Assembly: GCF_017745675.1 (NCBI RefSeq)
Contig: NZ_JAFLJM010000004.1
Location: 62,001-126,000, forward strand
Length of the DNA stretch: 64,000 nt
Direction of reading: 5' to 3'
From: Alkalihalobacillus sp. BA299
GTDB taxonomy: Bacteria > Bacillota > Bacilli > Bacillales > Bacillaceae_F
Positions 52,752-61,673 of this stretch are shown one piece after another; the stretch's first letter is position 1; each line of letters opens with the position of its first letter. The notes under the pieces were generated by a model. It worked only from the letters and a program-made list of their open reading frames with translations, had not been told where the DNA came from and ran no database searches. Both the position numbers and the translations under genes were made by a program.

Positions 52752-52818
52752 AAGGCTGCCCAGAACAAAACCAGCTTCACTATCAAATCTTTGGATGCTG
52801 GGCTCTTTCGGGCAGCCT
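52752..52818. terminator. Bidirectional terminator
   Basis: Arms AAGGCTGCCC and GGGCAGCCT with inner pairing CCAGC/GCTGG, then TCTTATTTTTT. It lies between convergent genes. Confidence 0.85.
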
Positions 52819-52819
52819 C

Positions 52820-53335
52820 TTATTTTTTATAAAAAATAACCACTCGCTTTTTTATGGTTCGTATTATAACGAAAATACTTACGCCGATTAATCCACCGAA
52901 CGTGTTCAAAATCACATCATCAACATTTGAAACACGATACGTAAACAAAAACTGGCACACTTCAATAAAAAGGGAACTAACACAACAAATGAATACCGCT
53001 TTAATCATCACTTTTTGAACATGCTTAAACATAAAAGGTAATAAAAAGCCAAATGGCACAAACAACATGACGTTTCCTAATAAAATAATGATCGGGTCCA
53101 TAATATCTTGACTGAACACAGAAATACGATAAATACTTCGAAATGGTGTTAAATTAAAATTTCTTCCTCCAGGTCCTTCTGGCCCAAGTGATGCGCCGTA
53201 ATTCCAAGCAAATAGTGTTACATAAAAAAGTAAACATAAATAAATGAAAAGCAAAACAAATGCAACCGTTCTAATTTTTTGATGCGCCGAAAAATTTAAC
53301 ATCTTATTAATCGGGAACACGTCCTTCAATTGCAC
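52820..53335 (-). CDS. VanZ-family membrane protein
   Basis: A 171-residue protein with about five helices. VanZ-type text: NLTPFRSIYRISVFSQDI, ILLGNVMLFVPFGFLLPFMF, CQFLFTYRVSNVDDVILNTFGG. The function is unknown; some members alter sensitivity to glycopeptides. The GTG at 53335 is very near AGGAGAG; TTG at 53329 would have better spacing and is an equal candidate. Confidence 0.85.
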   Translation of the reverse strand: MQLKDVFPINKMLNFSAHQKIRTVAFVLLFIYLCLLFYVTLFAWNYGASLGPEGPGGRNFNLTPFRSIYRISVFSQDIMDPIIILLGNVMLFVPFGFLLPFMFKHVQKVMIKAVFICCVSSLFIEVCQFLFTYRVSNVDDVILNTFGGLIGVSIFVIIRTIKKRVVIFYKK

Positions 53336-53423
53336 ACTCTCCTATTACTAACCTTTGTTTCATTATTTATTTTTTTATACAATTAGACAAGACTTTTTTA
53401 TCCCGAATAAATGATGTATTTCT

Positions 53424-53609
53424 TCACTTTTCAACACCACGTTTTTGCATTATTTTTACTACGGTTTCTTTGGGATCCCAACAATTAAATTGATAATTAG
53501 GTTTTGTTTCATACCCTAAACGTGAACAAAAATAATTCGTCTTTCCATCTGTTTTAAATACCCTAAAATGTTTACAAGTAGCACAATAATGATATTGCCA
53601 AATAGCCAT
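53424..53609 (-). CDS. Small Cys-rich protein (61 aa)
   Basis: It begins MAIWQYHYCATCKHFRVFKT and has CATC (9-12), then single Cys in FCSRLG and FNCWDP, a likely four-Cys zinc site. Family without known role. GAGGAG-type ribosome site before the ATG. Single gene. Confidence 0.6.
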   Translation of the reverse strand: MAIWQYHYCATCKHFRVFKTDGKTNYFCSRLGYETKPNYQFNCWDPKETVVKIMQKRGVEK

Positions 53610-53691
53610 ACTACACTCCTCTTAGTATCTGTTTCCTCTCATGATAGCACGGCAATTTATAAGTTTCGAGAAAAAATTCCAACACATTAAA

Positions 53692-53742
53692 AAAGTGCTA
53701 GGGACCTCTCCTCGACTTAGATGCTTTCACTTATAGCACCTT
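53692..53742 (-). terminator. Terminator of sspN
   Basis: Minus-strand arms AAGGTGCTA and TAGCACTT enclose about 35 nt, followed by TTTTTTAATG. Confidence 0.7.
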
Positions 53743-53785
53743 ATCGTTTATGTTAAGAGGTACACTAACACTAATCAGTTACTCT

Positions 53786-53926
53786 TTATCCTTTCGGTGG
53801 CGCATAATCAGGATGTTCATTCCCTTTAGTATTCATCTTCTTTCCTTTATTAGAGTCACTTTTTCTAGGCTGGGTACCTAAGTGATTTGGACGAAACTTA
53901 TCAAATGCATGCTTTGATTTAGCCAT
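53786..53926 (-). CDS. sspN: Small acid-soluble spore protein N
   Basis: A 46-residue protein with the SspN signature FRPNHLGTQPRKSDSNKGKK and tail NEHPDYAPPKG. Minor forespore protein, degraded after germination. ATG 53926 follows AAAGGAAGGGGG; the frame is open to 53977 but without a site. In B. subtilis sspN stands next to tlp; here they are about 8 kb apart. Confidence 0.9.
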   Translation of the reverse strand: MAKSKHAFDKFRPNHLGTQPRKSDSNKGKKMNTKGNEHPDYAPPKG

Positions 53927-54028
53927 TGTTATCCCCCTTCCTTTACTTTTAATGTAAGCCAAAAGGGGACAAATCATAAGTGGCAGTTTTTGAAAAGAAA
54001 ACGATTAACCCTTGAATGGAACACTTGA

Positions 54029-54169
54029 TTATAATGAAACTCCATTTTCTTTTTGAATTTTCTGCTCCCATCTTTCTTCTAGTTTCTCAAGCGCTTCTTT
54101 ATCATTCATTAGTTGACGCTTATTTTCTTGAACTAGTTCCTCAAACGATAATTTTCTAACTCTTCTCAT
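54029..54169 (-). CDS. FbpB-like small basic protein (46 aa)
   Basis: It begins MRRVRKLSFEELVQENKRQL and continues NDKEALEKLEERWEQK, the pattern of FbpB (Fur-regulated basic protein B), which acts with the FsrA small RNA in the iron-sparing response of B. subtilis. AAGGAG lies at good spacing. A near-perfect palindrome (54185-54204) sits just upstream of that site, but it is not a clear Fur box. Family call moderately sure; regulation by iron is inference. Confidence 0.7.
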   Translation of the reverse strand: MRRVRKLSFEELVQENKRQLMNDKEALEKLEERWEQKIQKENGVSL

Positions 54170-54184
54170 GAAATATCACTCCTT

Positions 54185-54204
54185 ACAAATAGTATCACTA
54201 TTGT
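54185..54204. promoter_or_regulatory. Palindrome upstream of the fbpB-like gene
   Basis: ACAAATAGTATCACTATTGT has arms ACAAATAG and CTATTGT around TATCA, one mismatch. Position directly before the ribosome site suggests an operator. It matches the Fur or PerR consensus only poorly. Confidence 0.4.
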
Positions 54205-54272
54205 TACTACTATGGAGTGAGTTTATACATAATTGTTAGAAAACTCTTACTATAGTCGCAACTTTTTCTTGC

Positions 54273-54986
54273 CTAGTTACTAATATTTTGGGGACTAATG
54301 TAAATTTGTCCACCTTCATCCATCGTCATTAAGAAAATTTCTCGATAATTGCTATAGCCATGTACTCGTACTTGCTCTCTTAACCAATCTAAAGTTCCTA
54401 CCTTTTTTACATTTGCTTCAATAATTTTCCCGTCTTCAATAAGAACAGTTGGATATCCTTTAGGAGCACTATATAATGACATATCTTGCGGAGTGACTGA
54501 TTGGTACTGACTTTTTTTTATGACACTTATTTGTCCATTGGCTTCTAATATTGCATAATCAACTTCATTTAAATCAGTAGCCTCCAATAAACGTAAGTCC
54601 ATCAATAACGAGTCAATCGTAACTTTTGCTTTATTCATTTCTTTTTTTAAAATTTTTCCATGACGAACTAATATGATAGGTTCATCTTCAACGACTCTCC
54701 GAAAACGTGGAGTATGTAAAGAAATCACAGTCAGGGCAAGATGTAATCCTGCGATTAACGCTGCTGCTGCTAACGGACCTCCTAAAGGGAGTTCACCACT
54801 TGATAATGGTTCACCAACAACATCGCCCAAAATGACTCCAAAGATAAAATCAATTGGATTAATCGAACTCATCGAACGCTGACCTAATAGCTTTACCATA
54901 ATAAAAACATATACATATACTATAAGTGCGCGAATTAAAAATCCATACACTGGCAGTTCTGGTGCCCCTGTCCAAAACTCAAACAT
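54273..54986 (-). CDS. DUF421 membrane protein (YetF-like)
   Basis: A 237-residue protein: three N-terminal helices (about 10-85), with MVKLLGQRSMSSINPIDFIF, the family mark, then a cytosolic domain holding RHGKILKKEMNKAKVTIDSL. YetF-type proteins occur in spores and beside spoVA genes in some bacilli. A DUF1657 gene follows upstream in the minus direction, an association known from spoVA-type operons. Function unknown. Confidence 0.88.
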   Translation of the reverse strand: MFEFWTGAPELPVYGFLIRALIVYVYVFIMVKLLGQRSMSSINPIDFIFGVILGDVVGEPLSSGELPLGGPLAAAALIAGLHLALTVISLHTPRFRRVVEDEPIILVRHGKILKKEMNKAKVTIDSLLMDLRLLEATDLNEVDYAILEANGQISVIKKSQYQSVTPQDMSLYSAPKGYPTVLIEDGKIIEANVKKVGTLDWLREQVRVHGYSNYREIFLMTMDEGGQIYISPQNISN

Positions 54987-55013
54987 ATTTCTAACTCCTT
55001 TCTACATAAGGAG

Positions 55014-55077
55014 GGCTGACTCATCAAAGTGAAATACACAAATATTTTATCAGTGTATAACACTAGGGGAGTCAGCC
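55014..55077 (-). terminator. Hairpin between DUF1657 and DUF421 genes, GGCTGACTC family
   Basis: Arms GGCTGACTC and GAGTCAGCC (9 bp perfect) enclose 46 nt. It would end the DUF1657 transcript, so the two genes need not be co-transcribed. Confidence 0.75.
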
Positions 55078-55134
55078 ACGATCCAGAATAGAATCAATTC
55101 CTTGAAAGAAGGATTTTATACCATTTACTATTTG

Positions 55135-55341
55135 TTAATTTTGATGAAATTGTGGCTCTTCATTTAAAACCTGTTGAAAACGTCCTTCAAGTAAATTACA
55201 AATATTTTTTTGTTGCTGTGCTATCTGTTCAAACATCCGTTTGGCTTCTTGGTTTTCTGTTTCTAAAGAAAATTGTACGAGGCTTGCTTGAACACTTTGA
55301 GCTTGTGCTATCGCTTGTTGCATCTGAGTTTGAACAGTCAT
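55135..55341 (-). CDS. DUF1657 protein
   Basis: A 68-residue helical protein, MTVQTQMQQAIAQAQSVQAS and ETENQEAKRMFEQIAQQQK, the DUF1657 pattern. Such genes stand beside DUF421 and spoVA genes in spore formers and are thought to be made in the forespore. Ribosome site AAGGAG. Confidence 0.85.
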   Translation of the reverse strand: MTVQTQMQQAIAQAQSVQASLVQFSLETENQEAKRMFEQIAQQQKNICNLLEGRFQQVLNEEPQFHQN

Positions 55342-55354
55342 TATTGAATTCTCC

Positions 55355-55495
55355 TTACTTTTTCATGTCACGACTCATTTTTTGAGATTCAATTTCAGCA
55401 TAAGATGCAAATTCCTCCTGGTGATTTTGTTTACCCTGCTTCTTTGCATTATTATTGCGGTTAGCGTTGGCATTCCCTTTTTTCGTACGTCCCAT
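55355..55495 (-). CDS. Small Asn/Lys-rich protein (46 aa), spore-type
   Basis: It begins MGRTKKGNANANRNNNAKKQ and ends in ESQKMSRDMKK. GTGAGGTAAAAAG precedes ATG 55495; the long upstream frame has no site. Composition is like minor spore proteins; 13 bp upstream of DUF1657 on the same strand, so probably one transcript. Family not named with certainty. Confidence 0.7.
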   Translation of the reverse strand: MGRTKKGNANANRNNNAKKQGKQNHQEEFASYAEIESQKMSRDMKK

Positions 55496-55591
55496 ACTTT
55501 TTACCTCACTTTCACAGAAGTTTAAGATTTCGTTCATAGGTTTGGCTAAAATAGAAAAAAATATGAATGTAAAATGGAAGGGGGACTGACA

Positions 55592-55936
55592 ATGACAGAC
55601 CAATCGAATGAAGAAATCCAATCCATACTCAATCATTTAAATGATTGGAAAGGTGAACAATTATCCATTGAGAAAAAAGAACGAGACGATCTAGACAAAA
55701 ATACTCTATCACTCGAGGAAGTAGAAGTCGTCCATCAAATGGACGACACAGATGATTACGTTGATCCATATACCATTCAATTACGCGGGAAAGGTACAGT
55801 GGTTCATACAAATGGAAAAGCAAAGCTGCCGTTAAATAGTTATGAGTTGCCGATTAAACAACTTTTATCGTTTGAAACGTCAAAAGAATTTATGACGATT
55901 AAAACTGACCGAGCAACGTATTTTATTAAGAAATAA
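55592..55936 (+). CDS. Unknown conserved protein (114 aa)
   Basis: It begins MTDQSNEEIQSILNHLNDWK, is acidic in the first half (VHQMDDTDDYVDPYTIQLRG) and has a beta-rich second half ending TDRATYFIKK. ATG 55592 follows GGAAGGGGG. No membrane part. Function unknown. Terminates at 55985-56014, a hairpin shared with aconitase. Confidence 0.65.
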   Translation: MTDQSNEEIQSILNHLNDWKGEQLSIEKKERDDLDKNTLSLEEVEVVHQMDDTDDYVDPYTIQLRGKGTVVHTNGKAKLPLNSYELPIKQLLSFETSKEFMTIKTDRATYFIKK

Positions 55937-55984
55937 GGTAAAATTACCAAATCTACACGAAGGCTTAGCCATAGGAGTAAAAAA

Positions 55985-56014
55985 AACAAGGCTGATCATA
56001 CAATCAGCCTTGTT
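55985..56014. terminator. Bidirectional terminator
   Basis: Stem AACAAGGCTGAT/ATCAGCCTTGTT, loop CATACA, A-run before and T-run after. It ends acnA and the convergent 114-aa gene. Confidence 0.93.
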
Positions 56015-56024
56015 TTTTACTTTA

Positions 56025-58751
56025 TTAAGCTTTTGTTCTTTCGCCTGCCAGCTTGTTACGAAGAACCATTTGCAGGATACCACCGTGACGATAGTAGTCA
56101 ATTTCAACTTCACTGTCGAAACGAACAAGAACTTCAAATTCAGTCTTCTTGCCAGCTTCGTCCGTTGCTGTCACTTTAACCATATCACGAGGTTTCACTT
56201 CATTTGTAATGGCAACTTCAATTGTTTCTATACCAGTTAAACCAAGTGTATCAGCGCTTTCGCCTTCTTTGAATTGAAGAGGAAGTACACCCATTAACAC
56301 AAGGTTAGAACGGTGAATACGCTCATAGCTTTCAGCGATAACTGTTTTAATTCCAAGAAGGTTAGTACCTTTAGCCGCCCAGTCACGTGAACTACCCATA
56401 CCGTAATCTTTACCAGCAAGGATGACTAATCCAGTACCATCTTCTTTATATTTCATTGCTGCATCATAAATTGGCATCAGTTCTTCTGTTGGCCAGTAAG
56501 TTGTGAACCCACCTTCTGTACCAGGAGCCACTTGGTTACGGATACGGATGTTTGCAAACGTACCACGCATCATGACTTCATGATGTCCACGACGCGAACC
56601 ATAAGAGTTAAAATCACGTGGTTCTACACCTTTAGAAATTAAGTATTTACCTGCAGGTGTTTCTTTTCCGAATGAACCAGCTGGTGAAATATGGTCAGTT
56701 GTAACTGTATCACCTAATTTACCTATTACGCGTAAGCCTTGTAATGGAGCAATTTCATCCGCTTCAGCAGATAAATTCTCAAAGAATGGCGGGTTTGCGA
56801 TATAAGTTGACTCATCATCCCACTTGTAAAGAGCATCATCAGTTGTTTCAATTTCGTTCCAACGTGGGTTACTCTTGAAGACATTTTCATATTCTCGCTT
56901 GAATAACTCAGGTGTAACAGTCTGTTCTACAACAGTTTTGATTTCTTCAGCAGTTGGCCAGATATCGTCAAAGTATACGTCTTTACCGTCTTTATCTTGT
57001 CCGATTACATCATTTTTAAGATCAATATCTACAGTTCCAGCTAAAGCATAAGCTACTACAAGTGGTGGTGAAGCTAAGTAGTTCGCTTTTACTAGCGGAT
57101 GAATACGACCTTCGAAGTTACGGTTTCCAGAAAGTACAGAAGTAACTGTTAAGTCATTTTCAGCAATCGCTTTTTCAATTTCATCTGCTAATGGACCAGA
57201 GTTACCGATACATGTTGTACAACCGTAACCAACAATGTTAAATCCTAATTGCTCAAGATATGGAAGTAATCCAGAATCTTTTAAGTATCCAGTAACAACT
57301 TTAGAACCTGGTGCTAAAGATGTTTTTACGTACTCAGGAACTTGTAAGCCTTTTTCAGCAGCTTTTTTCGCAACTAAACCAGCACCTACTAGTACGTATG
57401 GATTTGAAGTATTTGTACAGCTTGTAATTGCAGCGATCGCAATTGCACCTGTTTTCATTGTTGTTTCATTTCCATTTGCAAGTTTAACTGTCACTTCTTT
57501 ATTAAATTCTTCTTCAGTTAAACCAAGCCCTTGTGTTCCAGCTGGAGCAGTAACTGCTCTTCTGAACTCAGGTTGCATTTTAGAGAACGGAATTAAATCT
57601 TGAGGACGCTTAGGACCTGAAAGATTTGCTTCGATCTGAGATAAGTCGATTTCTACGATATCCGTGTATGTTGGGTCTGGTGTTTCACCTGGTACGTAGA
57701 ATAAATCATTTGATTTGCAATATTCTTCCACTAATTTGATTTGCTCTTCGTCGCGGCCTGTTAAGCGCATGTAGTTGAGTGCTTCTTTATCGATTGGGAA
57801 GAAACCACATGTAGCGCCGTACTCTGGAGCCATGTTTGAAATAGTTGCACGGTCTGCAAGTGGCATTTCAGCTAGACCAGGACCGTAAAACTCAACGAAT
57901 TTACCTACTACCTTCTTTTCACGTAACACTTGTGTCACTTTAAGAGCAACGTCAGTAGCTGTTGTTCCACTTGGTAATGAACCCGTAATTTTAACACCAA
58001 TTACTTCAGGTACTGGGAAGTATGAAGGTTGTCCAAGCATTCCCGCTTCTGCTTCAATTCCACCAACACCCCATCCAAGAACACCGATACCGTTAATCAT
58101 TGTTGTATGTGAGTCTGTACCGAATAATGAATCTGGGTATGTTAAAGTAGATCCGTTTTCTTGTTCTAGCGCATGTACAACATTTGCTAAATACTCTAAG
58201 TTAACCTGGTGAACGATACCTGTTGCAGGTGGTACTGCACGGTAGTTATCAAATGCTTTTTGTGCCCAGCTTAAGAACTGATAACGCTCTCCATTACGAG
58301 CAAACTCAAGATCCATATTGAAATTTAATGAATCAGTTGTACCAGCTTTATCAACTTGGACAGAGTGGTCGATAACGAGGTCTACTGGAATTTCAGGATT
58401 GATTTTTTGTGGGTCTCCACCCATATCTGCCATTGCTTTTCTTAAAGAAGCTAAGTCAACGACACATGGTACTCCAGTAAAGTCTTGTAGGATAACACGT
58501 GAAGGTTTAAAAGGTACATCGATATCTTGAAGTTCGTTAGTACCCCACTTTGCTAGATTTTCAACATGCTCTTTTTTAATTACAAAACCATCTTCTTGGC
58601 GTAGTACTGACTCTAATAACACCTTAATTGAATAAGGAAGCTTAGAGACTTTTCCAACACCTGCTTCTTCTAATGCTTGAAGGCGATAGTAATCATACTT
58701 TTTACCATTCGCTTCAAAAGATGAACGTGCGTTAAAAGTATTATTTGTCAT
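56025..58751 (-). CDS. acnA: Aconitate hydratase
   Basis: A 908-residue TCA-cycle aconitase of the AcnA/IRP1 type (citB in B. subtilis). The 4Fe-4S cysteines are in [10 protein letters not shown] and [12 protein letters not shown]. Other marks are [21 protein letters not shown] and [16 protein letters not shown]. Proteins of this type also bind RNA when iron is low. Ribosome site TAGGAGGGA. The upstream gap toward sspO carries a possible weak cre site. Same gene order (sspP, sspO, citB) as in B. subtilis. Confidence 0.98.
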   Translation of the reverse strand: MTNNTFNARSSFEANGKKYDYYRLQALEEAGVGKVSKLPYSIKVLLESVLRQEDGFVIKKEHVENLAKWGTNELQDIDVPFKPSRVILQDFTGVPCVVDLASLRKAMADMGGDPQKINPEIPVDLVIDHSVQVDKAGTTDSLNFNMDLEFARNGERYQFLSWAQKAFDNYRAVPPATGIVHQVNLEYLANVVHALEQENGSTLTYPDSLFGTDSHTTMINGIGVLGWGVGGIEAEAGMLGQPSYFPVPEVIGVKITGSLPSGTTATDVALKVTQVLREKKVVGKFVEFYGPGLAEMPLADRATISNMAPEYGATCGFFPIDKEALNYMRLTGRDEEQIKLVEEYCKSNDLFYVPGETPDPTYTDIVEIDLSQIEANLSGPKRPQDLIPFSKMQPEFRRAVTAPAGTQGLGLTEEEFNKEVTVKLANGNETTMKTGAIAIAAITSCTNTSNPYVLVGAGLVAKKAAEKGLQVPEYVKTSLAPGSKVVTGYLKDSGLLPYLEQLGFNIVGYGCTTCIGNSGPLADEIEKAIAENDLTVTSVLSGNRNFEGRIHPLVKANYLASPPLVVAYALAGTVDIDLKNDVIGQDKDGKDVYFDDIWPTAEEIKTVVEQTVTPELFKREYENVFKSNPRWNEIETTDDALYKWDDESTYIANPPFFENLSAEADEIAPLQGLRVIGKLGDTVTTDHISPAGSFGKETPAGKYLISKGVEPRDFNSYGSRRGHHEVMMRGTFANIRIRNQVAPGTEGGFTTYWPTEELMPIYDAAMKYKEDGTGLVILAGKDYGMGSSRDWAAKGTNLLGIKTVIAESYERIHRSNLVLMGVLPLQFKEGESADTLGLTGIETIEVAITNEVKPRDMVKVTATDEAGKKTEFEVLVRFDSEVEIDYYRHGGILQMVLRNKLAGERTKA

Positions 58752-58839
58752 ATGTATTCCCTCCTAAAAGCTATTATATAACAGATTGACAAAATTGTCG
58801 AAATAGTGGGTAAAGATCAACTAAAATTGATAAGCAAAA

Positions 58840-58853
58840 CGAAAGCGCTTTTA
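58840..58853. promoter_or_regulatory. Possible cre-like site before acnA
   Basis: CGAAAGCGCTTTTA matches the cre consensus with two mismatches (first base and position 13). citB is under CcpA/CcpC control in B. subtilis, so a site here is plausible. Confidence 0.35.
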
Positions 58854-58967
58854 CCAATGCTTGTCACTTCCCCTACTCTAGAATAGCAAAAGATTCTTAA
58901 AGAATAAATGAATTTTTGAAATTAAAATTAAGTTTTTAGAAAAACTACTGTAATGGAGGTGATTTCA

Positions 58968-59129
58968 TTGACTAAAAGAAAATCAAATCACATTATTCCT
59001 GGAGCAAATGCTGCTAAAGGACAAGGAAAAGACGTAGGATACAATTCTAAGTTTGGTCAAGAAATGGCAAATGAGCCTTTGACCGAAGAACAACGACAAA
59101 ATAATAAAAAGAAAAAGAAGAATCAATAA
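58968..59129 (+). CDS. sspO: Small acid-soluble spore protein O
   Basis: A 53-residue protein beginning [20 protein letters not shown] with the SspO end [16 protein letters not shown]. The start is TTG behind GGAGGTG. Minor spore-core protein. Divergent from acnA as in B. subtilis, where sspO and sspP form one operon; here a minus-strand coiled-coil gene separates them. Confidence 0.95.
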   Translation: MTKRKSNHIIPGANAAKGQGKDVGYNSKFGQEMANEPLTEEQRQNNKKKKKNQ

Positions 59130-59144
59130 CAGCATTGAAAAGAA

Positions 59145-59173
59145 GAGAGAGCCTACAATACGATGGCTCTCTT
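59145..59173. terminator. Terminator of sspO and the convergent gene
   Basis: Stem AAGAGAGAGCC/GGCTCTCTT with an 11-nt loop, T-rich after. Confidence 0.8.
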
Positions 59174-59179
59174 TAGCTT

Positions 59180-59434
59180 TTATTCCTCAAATTGACTTCT
59201 TAATTGCTCAAGATCTTGCTCGTATTTATATAACTGCTCTTTTTGGTGTTCTGATGCATTTGTTAAGGCTTTATTAATTTGAGAAAAAGCTTCTTCTATT
59301 TCTTGTTTCGCTTTTTTTACATGCCATCCATAATCAGCTCTTGATGCATCAATATCAGATGTTGCTTCTTGTGCTTGAACAAAAGCTTGTTCCGCAGCTT
59401 GGAACGATTGTTGTTTATCTTTATGATAAGGCAT
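59180..59434 (-). CDS. Helical protein of unknown role (84 aa)
   Basis: It begins MPYHKDKQQSFQAAEQAFVQ and is almost wholly alpha-helical with coiled-coil heptads (EQLYKYEQDLEQLRSQFEE). ATG 59434 follows GAGGAGGG. It sits between sspO and sspP on the other strand, a place that suggests a sporulation gene, but the family is not known to me. Confidence 0.65.
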   Translation of the reverse strand: MPYHKDKQQSFQAAEQAFVQAQEATSDIDASRADYGWHVKKAKQEIEEAFSQINKALTNASEHQKEQLYKYEQDLEQLRSQFEE

Positions 59435-59562
59435 AATATCCCTCCTCTTTAATTTCATTTTATTTTTCATTACTTCTTCGTCCTTTATTCATAAACCCTT
59501 GAATAAACGAGATAAAGATTTTAGATACTATCAATGCGGGTTCAAATAAGGAGGGATAGTTG

Positions 59563-59700
59563 ATGACAGAACGCAATACTTACAAAGATATTCGAAAAAA
59601 TGCTCCAAAAGGGGAAAACCCTGGGCAACCTGCCCCAATGAAAGGCTCAAAAAAAGTTAAGCAACGAAACCATGTTGGCCAAACAGATGGTGAAAGTTAA
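59563..59700 (+). CDS. sspP: Small acid-soluble spore protein P
   Basis: A 45-residue protein with the SspP pattern [20 protein letters not shown] and [23 protein letters not shown] precedes the ATG. Minor spore-core protein, forespore-made. Confidence 0.93.
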   Translation: MTERNTYKDIRKNAPKGENPGQPAPMKGSKKVKQRNHVGQTDGES

Positions 59701-59710
59701 TGAAAGGCTT

Positions 59711-59748
59711 CTATCAGTGGTGGTGGTATTTTGCTATCCCACTGATGG
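59711..59748. terminator. Hairpin between sspP and selA
   Basis: Arms CTATCAGTGG and CCACTGATGG (G-U pairs) enclose 18 nt. Convergent genes; the T-run is weak on both sides. Confidence 0.6.
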
Positions 59749-59793
59749 ATTCCATAAAATGGAACACATTTTTTCCCACCAGCTATTTCCATG

Positions 59794-61197
59794 TCATGAT
59801 TGAGTGAGCTGTTCAAGCTGTTTAATAATAATGTTGATTTCTTCTTCCGTAATTGTCCTTAAATCGATATGTACTTTTTCATTGATAATTCTAGTCACAA
59901 CCGCTGGCTCACACCGTCGTAATTCATTAAATAATTGTTGTGCACTCCTACTTTTAGATGTTATTGATACTAGGTACGTTTTTAGTTCAACACCAGGCAT
60001 CGTTCCTCCACCAATTTGTGATGTACCTTCTTCAAGCTTCATATGAAACGGTAAACTTCTTCCTATTTCTATTAAACGCAATGCTCTTTTTTGGATATTA
60101 GTTATTGGCTCCAAAATTGCATTCACAGTTGGGATTTCATTAATCTTTTCACCTGAATAAATATATGCTTTTAGTGTAGCTTCAAGTGCTGCTAATGTCA
60201 TTTTATCCACTCTTAATACTCGCGCTAACTGATGCTTTTTTAATCGTTGAATAATTTCTTTTTTTCCTGCAATAATTCCCGCTTGTGGACCACCTAATAG
60301 TTTATCACCACTAAAAGAAACAATATCTGCACCATTTATTAATGCTTCTTTTACTGTTGGCTCTTCACCAACTTGAAAGTTTCGAAAATCTAACAGGGCC
60401 CCACTTCCTAGATCTTCGTAAAAAATCACTTGAGGGTAGTTGGTTTTTAAATTTACTAGGTTTTTTAAAGGAACTGCTGCCGTAAATCCAATCGTTTTAA
60501 AATTGCTCGTATGGACTTTCATTATCATACTTGTTTGTTCAGTTAGTGCCCTTTCATAATCGAATGGATGCGTCTTGTTCGTCGTCCCAACTTCTACAAG
60601 TTTTGCACCACTTTCTTCCATAATTGCAGATACTCGAAACGAACCACCAATCTCCACTAATTCTCCTCGCGAAACGATGACTTCTTTTTCTTTTGCTAAC
60701 GCTTTTAGAATAAGATAGACGGCTGCAGCATTATTATTGACCACCATAGCCGCCTCCGCTCCGGTAACTGTTTTAATTACATTCTCAATAATATCGTGCC
60801 TCGACCCCCTTATCCCGAGATCAATATTATATTCAAGATTAGAGTAGTTTCTTGCAGCTAGTACAACTTGATGAATTGCTTCTTCACTTAATTTAGCTCT
60901 ACCTAAATTTGTATGTAATATCGTACCCGTACCGTTAATTACTCGTTTCAAAGAATAGTCTGAAAATTCCTTTACTACTTTTTCAAGCTCAACAAAAATT
61001 CTGTTTTGTAATTGTTCAGCATTTGTAATATTTTCAAGGTTCTCTTTCATCATATCGGCTCTAATCTGGCCAACAACCTCTTGAGCTAATAAAGTGAGCA
61101 GTTCCTGTGAACTGTTATACTTGTCCAATAAAGATAAAAACATTTCACTCTTTTGAATTTCATGAATTGGTGGCAATCCTCTTAGTAATTCCTTCAT
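59794..61197 (-). CDS. selA: Selenocysteine synthase SelA
   Basis: A 467-residue PLP enzyme that converts seryl-tRNA(Sec) to selenocysteyl-tRNA(Sec) using selenophosphate. The PLP lysine is K299 in VSFSGDKLLGGPQAG; other marks are RVINGTGTILHTNLGRA and DLGIRGSRHDIIE. ATG 61197 follows GAGAGGAGAT; the frame is open to 61299 but crosses a terminator. Full length and undamaged, so the Sec pathway should be live. Gene order on this strand is selB, selW-like, selA. Confidence 0.97.
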   Translation of the reverse strand: MKELLRGLPPIHEIQKSEMFLSLLDKYNSSQELLTLLAQEVVGQIRADMMKENLENITNAEQLQNRIFVELEKVVKEFSDYSLKRVINGTGTILHTNLGRAKLSEEAIHQVVLAARNYSNLEYNIDLGIRGSRHDIIENVIKTVTGAEAAMVVNNNAAAVYLILKALAKEKEVIVSRGELVEIGGSFRVSAIMEESGAKLVEVGTTNKTHPFDYERALTEQTSMIMKVHTSNFKTIGFTAAVPLKNLVNLKTNYPQVIFYEDLGSGALLDFRNFQVGEEPTVKEALINGADIVSFSGDKLLGGPQAGIIAGKKEIIQRLKKHQLARVLRVDKMTLAALEATLKAYIYSGEKINEIPTVNAILEPITNIQKRALRLIEIGRSLPFHMKLEEGTSQIGGGTMPGVELKTYLVSITSKSRSAQQLFNELRRCEPAVVTRIINEKVHIDLRTITEEEINIIIKQLEQLTQS

Positions 61198-61230
61198 TAC
61201 ATATCTCCTCTCATTTAATTTCATCATGAA

Positions 61231-61264
61231 AAAGAGGCTGATATAACTTTTTGTCAGCCTCTTT
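61231..61264 (-). terminator. Terminator between the selW-like gene and selA
   Basis: Arms AAAGAGGCTGA and TCAGCCTCTTT with a 12-nt loop, then TTTTTC on the minus strand. It lies 12 bp after the selW-like stop and 33 bp before selA, so selA needs read-through or its own promoter. Confidence 0.88.
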
Positions 61265-61276
61265 TTGTATCTTATC

Positions 61277-61513
61277 CTACATTTTTTCCATCTTTTCAAT
61301 AATCAGACTTGACTCAGGAAATTCACCTGTCTCAAGCTTTGAATAAAGTTTTTCTCCGTTTACAGTTACCTCAAAAGCACCACCAGAACTAGAGATTAAC
61401 TCCAAACTTTCTACATTTCCACGAAAATGATTAAATAACTCTTCCGCAAAACTTGCGGCTTTTGGTGCAAAGTTTCACATCATGCAAAATTCTACAATTA
61501 CTTTGTACATCAT
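61277..61513 (-). CDS. SelW/Rdx-family selenoprotein (CxxU)
   Basis: A 78-codon frame, MMYKVIVEFCMM-U-NFAPKAASFAEEL, with TGA at codon 13 (61475-61477). The Rdx family (SelW, SelT, SelH, Rdx12) has a thioredoxin-like fold with a CxxC or CxxU redox motif right after the first beta-strand, exactly as here: C10-M-M-U13. The rest fits the family (GGAFEVTVNGEKLYSKLETG then FPESSLIIEKM). Ribosome site AAAGGAAGG; ATG 61510 is an alternative start. A SECIS-like hairpin follows the TGA by 16 nt. It sits between selB and selA. Probably a thiol/selenol redox protein. Confidence 0.94.
61444..61458 (-). promoter_or_regulatory. SECIS-like hairpin in the selW-like gene
   Basis: CCGCAA-GTT-TTGCGG on the minus strand: perfect 6-bp stem with a loop starting with G (or AGTTT if the last A-T pair opens). 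It starts 16 nt after the TGA; the loop is 22 nt from it. Confidence 0.8.
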
Positions 61514-61673
61514 AAAACCTTCCTTTCTTACAAAAGTAGTTCATTTTTCATTTTAATGTATCATTTGCCAGTATGCAAAGACATTGACTATACTAGTATC
61601 CCAATGTCGATGCCCCTTAAATGTTTGCCAAATTACAGCTAATAATGTTTTAAGCGGGATTTTGTTACGTCTA

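Noticed and set aside
57235..57603. 122-aa plus-strand ORF
   Set aside because: Antisense to aconitase; composition is that of a shadow frame.
61514..61673. Sec tRNA (selC) between selB and the selW-like gene
   Set aside because: No 90-100 nt cloverleaf with a TCA anticodon and CCA-type acceptor pairing could be made out here or in the other gaps near the sel genes.
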